A stretch of 11,791 nt of DNA from Elusimicrobiota bacterium. GTDB lineage: Bacteria; Elusimicrobiota; Elusimicrobia; Elusimicrobiales; UBA9959. The translations under genes and the position numbers were made by a program. The DNA lies in NCBI GenBank assembly GCA_030639665.1, contig DAOWCC010000063.1, positions 1 to 11,791 of the forward strand. Direction: 5' to 3'. The number at the start of each line of letters is the position of its first letter. The first letter of the stretch is position 1. Shown piece after piece: positions 7,609 to 11,791 of this stretch. The notes beneath the pieces are model-generated. The model was not told the DNA's origin and ran no database searches. It saw only the letters and a list, made by a program, of their open reading frames with translations.

Positions 7609-7632
7609 ATTTATGGCGTGAAAAATTGAATA

Positions 7633-8343
7633 TTACTGGTCCATTTCATCAGCCACATTGCAGAAGGGCGCGGGACAAATCCAGATTTCAGGAATGTCTG
7701 CTGTAGTTTCTCTATTATCAATCGTTTTGTTTTTCGGGTTCTCGAATACATTTCTTATTCCCCCGTCATTTTTCTCGTTTAAACATTCATTTATTTCATT
7801 GAGTATCTCTTCCATACTCAAAAAACCTTTGTATTTGGATGGATTATCTGGAAAAAAATTTACTTTGAACGCTAATAACCCAACCCCCGAAGCGCTTCTT
7901 GTTTCTCGTCCGTTTTCACTATAGTATATGGCATTGCAGTGTCCGGCGATTTTCAAGGCCTTCTTGAAAAGATGGGGATGAGGTTTGTAAAGGTCTCCTG
8001 TTGGAGGAAAATGAGCGACTTCAAATATATCCAAATTGAGAGGGATTTTACCCGTCCATCGGTCATTAAGGAAGTTATCCATGAGTATAAGTTTTTCACC
8101 GTCATTATTTCCTTCGCTTTCAGGCCAGTTTACCAAAAGCCCCAAATGAAAGCCATGGTCTTTTAATGTTTGCAAATATTCCGTTGCTTGAGGAATATAC
8201 TTCATATTATTGTGGCGCTCGTCATGAGATAAAAGAGTATATCCCAAATCAAAAAATACCCAAGGCTTATTGTCTGAGCAAAAAGCCGGCATATTTAATG
8301 AAAAAATCATAATTAAAGCTAAAATTATTTTTCCGCGGGGCAT
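7633..8343 (-). CDS. Exported HAD-like protein with altered active-site motifs
   Basis: 236 residues. An N-terminal signal peptide (about 1-22, MPRGK then a hydrophobic run to PAFC) predicts export to the periplasm; the site before C22 is not a standard lipobox. The rest follows the HAD superfamily plan. Motif I is FFDLGYTLL with nucleophile D32 but G in place of the second acid; motif II (GLLVNW, 68-73) lacks the usual Ser/Thr; motif III is YKPHP with K120; motif IV is YSENGRET, with E143 instead of the usual Asp. Nucleophile and lysine are kept, so it may still act on a phosphoester or have become a binding protein. The tail (195-236) adds a CPAPFC pair. A clear AGGAG seven bases upstream fixes the start. 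Its frame begins 19 bases inside the end of the preceding MFS gene, so it is the last gene of that operon. Confidence 0.75.
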   Translation of the reverse strand: MPRGKIILALIMIFSLNMPAFCSDNKPWVFFDLGYTLLSHDERHNNMKYIPQATEYLQTLKDHGFHLGLLVNWPESEGNNDGEKLILMDNFLNDRWTGKIPLNLDIFEVAHFPPTGDLYKPHPHLFKKALKIAGHCNAIYYSENGRETRSASGVGLLAFKVNFFPDNPSKYKGFLSMEEILNEINECLNEKNDGGIRNVFENPKNKTIDNRETTADIPEIWICPAPFCNVADEMDQ

Positions 8344-9539
8344 TTATATCTCCTCATAAGCATAAAAATTATTCCGCCATATAGTATAGTGGCTGCGGCG
8401 GAAATATTCAAGAACAAACCTGTTTGTCCCATGGCGACAAAAGGCGCGATAAAAGTCACGATATACGCGCACATGCTCCTGTTAATCAGAGATTCTATTG
8501 AAAGAAGCGTGGCGCGATAACGGGAGTCCGTTATAGCCTCGTTCATCAAGTGTTTTTGCAGAGGATAAGCCACTCCGCTCGCGTAGGCGAATAAAAATAA
8601 AGCCACCATGGTTCCGGTTTTGCCGGAGAAAGCCATTAGTGAAAGGCTTAGGGCTATTATGGCGGTAATTGCGAATACCACATTTAAATCGGTTAAAAAT
8701 TTGCGCGTCCACTTATGATATTTCGAGCCTATCGCCTCAAAAAGCGTCATTATGGCCATTATCCATCCATAAGACACAATGTCAAATTTTTTATCTTCCA
8801 AAATGGGCTGATATAAATTTATTTGGCAGATTCGGCCAAGAACGAAAATGCCTATTCCCTGAAACATAAGCAGAAGCAGATAAGGGGAATTCCAAAGACT
8901 TTTAAGAATGGGAGACAGATAATTTGATATATAATTTTTGGGAGATATGCGGGGTTCTTTTTTTTGAGTTTCCAAATCCGATTTTTGGAATGTTGACTGA
9001 TGAGGAAATTTTAAAACGGCTAAAAGGGCTATTACGGCGCATAATGCCGTAAGCCAATACGGAAGCGTTATATGCCATTGCATAAGCGCTCCTATTGCCG
9101 ACCAACAGACCACTTTTCCCGCAAGTCCGTAAGCCCGCGCGTTTCCCTCTATTTGTTTATAATGTTCTCTGGCATTGAGAGAAGTCAGGTATTCATAAAG
9201 ATAAGCGTTTGAAGTTCCGGAAACAAAAGATCTTGCTATGGCTATGAGTATAAAGTGAATCAAAAAACCGCTGTAACTTGTAACAAAAATAGGCAAAAGG
9301 TTTGATATTACAAGCGCGGCCGCGCCGATTCTCAGTCCCCTGCGATAGCCCCATATATCCGAGAAGGCTCCGGTAGGTATTTCCAGAACAAAAAAAGCGA
9401 GATAGTAAAGGCTTTGTATGCCGAATATTTGCGAATCATCAAGCCCCATCCTCTTCTGGTATTCATAAAAGATGGGCAGCCATAAAAGCAATGGGAAAAA
9501 GAATTGAAAAATATAATATAGTCTGATTGTTTTTTTCAT
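8325..9539 (-). CDS. MFS transporter
   Basis: 404 residues with ten to twelve hydrophobic segments. The loop after the second segment is EIPTGAFSDIWGYRRGLRIG (53-72), a form of MFS motif A, and a charged cytoplasmic loop (about 185-208) separates the two halves, as is usual. It has little obvious similarity to the MFS protein encoded at 6346-7587, so the two are not recent duplicates. The substrate cannot be read from the sequence. The gene starts seven bases after the dikinase-like gene ends and has no clear Shine-Dalgarno site, so translation probably depends on ribosomes finishing the upstream gene. It overlaps the start of the HAD-like gene. Confidence 0.85.
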   Translation of the reverse strand: MKKTIRLYYIFQFFFPLLLWLPIFYEYQKRMGLDDSQIFGIQSLYYLAFFVLEIPTGAFSDIWGYRRGLRIGAAALVISNLLPIFVTSYSGFLIHFILIAIARSFVSGTSNAYLYEYLTSLNAREHYKQIEGNARAYGLAGKVVCWSAIGALMQWHITLPYWLTALCAVIALLAVLKFPHQSTFQKSDLETQKKEPRISPKNYISNYLSPILKSLWNSPYLLLLMFQGIGIFVLGRICQINLYQPILEDKKFDIVSYGWIMAIMTLFEAIGSKYHKWTRKFLTDLNVVFAITAIIALSLSLMAFSGKTGTMVALFLFAYASGVAYPLQKHLMNEAITDSRYRATLLSIESLINRSMCAYIVTFIAPFVAMGQTGLFLNISAAATILYGGIIFMLMRRYKCPAEK

Positions 9540-9546
9540 TTTTTAA

Positions 9547-11565
9547 TTATTTGGCATAAGGGCGCACTTGCAATATGTATATATCCCCGTCCTTTTCAAT
9601 CCATTCTATGTCAAGAGGAGTGGAGAATGTATAGTCTTGTGAAAAATGCGACTGCAACAGTTTTCCAACCAGAGAAAGTTTTTGCAAAACCTTTTTTTTA
9701 TCATTGCCGAGGTCCTTTTTTGCCGCTCCTATGGATAAGGTTCTTCCTCCTCCTTCAACAATATTATAGAGATATTGATAAGGAAGGTCCGTTCCTTCCA
9801 CCACGCTTTTGACGGATTTGGAAGAGACATTTATATAGACATTTCTGAAGTCGCAATTGTTCGCGGGGTTTTTTGTTACCATTACGCCGCCCATGCCGGC
9901 GGGGACCTCTTCCTGTATTATTACTCCCATATAACAGTCATCAAGAGGTATGCCCGATTCATGTCTCAGTCTCACGCTTCTGGGCGAAAGCAGAGAAGCC
10001 CATACATCTTTTATACTGTCGAATATTTTATCGGCGGTTGATACATGATTGATGGATTCGTATATGCCTGCGGCCGAGAAATTTTCAAGATCTTCTGCGT
10101 TTGATGAGCTTCTTACGACAAAATTTGAAACTCCGCCCAAATGTTTGACTATTTCGGAATCTATATAATCGCGGAACTTAGTGGGGATGCGGCGCGAGCG
10201 AATCATTTTTTCAAGCGCCAGGCACAGGGGGTCAATGTTTTTGTGATGCAATTCCAAAGCCATTTTAAGTTTGCCTATTTGCTGTTGTATTTGAGCCGAG
10301 CCCTGCAGGAATTCCTGATGTATGGAAAACGGAATCGCTATGCCCCGGGGAATTTTTATTGCTGATTTTAGAAATTCCAATGAAGGTTTTAATAATTCTT
10401 TTTCATTATCGGCGTTTAGTAATTTTTTGAGATATGGAAGAAGGTTTTCTCTTGGGGGGCGGCTGATTTGATAGAACCCCAAAAGCCTTTGAGATCCTTC
10501 TTTTAATATTCGGTTTAATTCTCCGAGATTTGCCGTTTTTGTTCCGTAGCGAAACCGGTCCGATAGTCTTAACCGGTTCAGATTTTCCACGGGAGTATGA
10601 ACGGTTTCCGGAGCTTCCAATTTAATCTGCTGAGTATGCCAGTCAGGCTTATTTTCCATTTCAGCCGGTTTTTCGATTTTTTTCAATTTAACGGCGGAAT
10701 CATTGGAATCCACTTCATACTTTATCCAGCAATTGTTTAAATCCTCTTTTTTTATTTGTTCATCTACGCCTATTTGTATGGCGTTGGGAATATCCCATCC
10801 GCTTGCAAGCACATTGGTATGGGAAAGCGGAGTTGTGTGCTTGCCGTTTATTATTCCCGATATTCGCGGAATATCGTCCGGCACCCGATCCATTACCAGT
10901 ATGTCATGCCATTCTATAGTATTGAATTTATCGCGGTATTCTTTCTCGTTTTCAAAATATCTCAATCTTCCGCGGGAAATTCCTTTGTTTAAAGCGATGA
11001 AATTTGAGGCGGCAAAAATCTCATGGCTGTATATTCTGGGTATATCGGCCGGATCTATTTCGGCTACAAAAGTTTCCTGTATGTGATTGGCGGGTTTAAA
11101 TAAAAAAGGAATGCCGGGGTCCAAATTTTTCTTCACAAAATTATAAAAGAATTCAAGCATGGAGGAATTCATGGTGTCCACTTCAACGGTTTCAAAAGAA
11201 AAGAAACTTTCTTTTTCTTTTGAATGAAGAGCTATTATGCCTAAATAAAACCTTCTATCAGGATCCGAGTATACGCTGTTATTAAAATCATCCAGCTTAT
11301 TGAGCATGACATTGATATCTTCTTTAAGTATTTGTTCGCATATAAAGTCGGCGTGGAATTGATATCGTTTATGATTGATAAAGTGGATTTCTTTTTTTTC
11401 TTTGTCCACAACCGTTTTGACGAAAGGATAACCCGCCAATATGCCTGACAATTGATGGAAAGCCTGTAATGTTAATTTTTCGTTTATTAATGAAACAACT
11501 TCTTCATTATTGGAATCGGTCTCGTTTTGTGAGTTTGTTAAGCTTTCTTTATTGGTTTTGTTCAT
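9547..11565 (-). CDS. Glucan-water-dikinase-like phosphotransferase (PPDK/PEP-synthase ATP-grasp domain)
   Basis: 672 residues, no signal peptide, probably cytosolic. Three regions: an N-terminal part (1-180) I cannot assign, with an Asn/Ser/Glu-rich start; a phosphohistidine-type domain (about 215-265) with TTPLSHTNVLASG and putative catalytic H249; and a C-terminal ATP-grasp domain (about 335-670) with GTKTANLGEL, VVRSSSNAEDL (483-493), SAAGIYES (497-504), VWASL (521-525) and a final DIEW...DIYILQVRP (652-669). PEP synthase and PPDK have the ATP domain first, then His, then a C-terminal PEP barrel. Here the His domain comes first and the barrel is absent, the order seen in plant glucan, water dikinases, whose SAAGLYESI and VWASL stretches these motifs closely resemble. 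Such enzymes pass the ATP beta-phosphate through His to a glucan. No carbohydrate-binding module is recognised, so the substrate is open. AGAGGA six bases upstream supports the start. It heads a three-gene operon. Confidence 0.82.
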   Translation of the reverse strand: MNKTNKESLTNSQNETDSNNEEVVSLINEKLTLQAFHQLSGILAGYPFVKTVVDKEKKEIHFINHKRYQFHADFICEQILKEDINVMLNKLDDFNNSVYSDPDRRFYLGIIALHSKEKESFFSFETVEVDTMNSSMLEFFYNFVKKNLDPGIPFLFKPANHIQETFVAEIDPADIPRIYSHEIFAASNFIALNKGISRGRLRYFENEKEYRDKFNTIEWHDILVMDRVPDDIPRISGIINGKHTTPLSHTNVLASGWDIPNAIQIGVDEQIKKEDLNNCWIKYEVDSNDSAVKLKKIEKPAEMENKPDWHTQQIKLEAPETVHTPVENLNRLRLSDRFRYGTKTANLGELNRILKEGSQRLLGFYQISRPPRENLLPYLKKLLNADNEKELLKPSLEFLKSAIKIPRGIAIPFSIHQEFLQGSAQIQQQIGKLKMALELHHKNIDPLCLALEKMIRSRRIPTKFRDYIDSEIVKHLGGVSNFVVRSSSNAEDLENFSAAGIYESINHVSTADKIFDSIKDVWASLLSPRSVRLRHESGIPLDDCYMGVIIQEEVPAGMGGVMVTKNPANNCDFRNVYINVSSKSVKSVVEGTDLPYQYLYNIVEGGGRTLSIGAAKKDLGNDKKKVLQKLSLVGKLLQSHFSQDYTFSTPLDIEWIEKDGDIYILQVRPYAK

Positions 11566-11588
11566 AAATATCCTCTATATAAAAGATG

Positions 11589-11617
11589 AAAGGCGTTTAA
11601 AGGAATCGAACGCCTTT
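11589..11617. other. Hairpin in the leader of the dikinase operon
   Basis: AAAGGCGTT (11589-11597) pairs perfectly with AACGCCTTT (11609-11617) around an 11-base loop, 24 bases before the operon's start codon. In the operon's direction the stem is not followed by a T-run, so it is more likely a leader structure than an attenuator. On the + strand a five-T run ends it, but no + strand gene precedes it. Promoter-proximal control is possible but unproven. Confidence 0.45.
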
Positions 11618-11759
11618 TTGACATAATTTCTTTCGCAAAAATTCGCGGCTTTACGGTAAATCAATGATTTTGTAGTAAATAGCGGTGTTTCATTAACAGT
11701 TCACGGCGGCGTATGATTTATCCCGTTTTGAATCATTCGGCGACGGATGTTGGATGGAT

Positions 11760-11789
11760 ATTATAACAAATGTTTTTAAAACTTGCTAA
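11760..11789 (-). promoter_or_regulatory. Candidate sigma70-type promoter for the dikinase operon
   Basis: On the - strand a perfect TATAAT (11765-11760) stands 18 bases after TTAGCA (11789-11784), four of six matches to TTGACA. This would give a leader of roughly 190 bases containing the 11589-11617 hairpin. The stretch 11618-11759 otherwise shows no gene; it has one small ATGATT/AATCAT stem (11713-11736). Confidence 0.35.
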
Positions 11790-11791
11790 AG

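Noticed and set aside
10703..11086. 127-codon + strand frame inside the dikinase-like gene
   Set aside because: The - strand frame carries conserved motifs across this interval, so the + frame is a shadow.
11618..11650. TTGACA on the + strand as a promoter
   Set aside because: No -10 hexamer at 16-18 bases and no + strand gene downstream in the window.

Overview
The window is AT-leaning bacterial DNA with dense, ordinary-length genes. It comes from a double-membrane, probably uncultured lineage. The gene contents (an exported protein of no known family, a GT-C-type membrane enzyme of the kind common in Elusimicrobiota, Omnitrophota and Planctomycetota, and a glucan-water-dikinase-like protein) fit such a phylum. 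The sequence alone does not fix the taxon, so this assignment is inference.

Layout. Positions 1-590 hold no convincing gene. They contain the 3' half of a tRNA-Gly(GCC) ending in CCA at 200, its intrinsic terminator, and a long inverted repeat (331-487). Then comes a 784-residue exported protein of unknown family (591-2945, +), closed by a strong, probably bidirectional terminator (2969-3009). Facing it is pyrB, a complete aspartate carbamoyltransferase (3092-4153, -). The gap between pyrB and the next gene is almost entirely one structured repeat with 40-bp imperfect terminal inverted repeats (4201-4544), a MITE-like element. To its right a + strand pair with overlapping reading frames encodes a GT-C-like membrane protein (4550-6358) and an MFS exporter (6346-7587). 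Converging on it is a tight three-gene - strand operon: a glucan-water-dikinase-like phosphotransferase (11565 to 9547), a second MFS transporter (9539 to 8325) and an exported HAD-like protein with altered active-site motifs (8343 to 7633).

How the parts may work together. pyrB is a housekeeping gene of pyrimidine synthesis and looks solitary. The GT-C/MFS pair suggests cell-envelope or surface-glycan work plus export. The - strand operon couples a histidine-phosphotransfer dikinase, a transporter and an exported HAD-fold protein by a 7-nt gap and a 19-nt overlap, so they are probably co-expressed, but their joint substrate cannot be read from sequence. No CRISPR array, rRNA, transposase or integrase gene is present. 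The most unusual items are the tRNA-Gly remnant (a possible integration scar), the two structured non-coding repeats, and the domain order of the dikinase.
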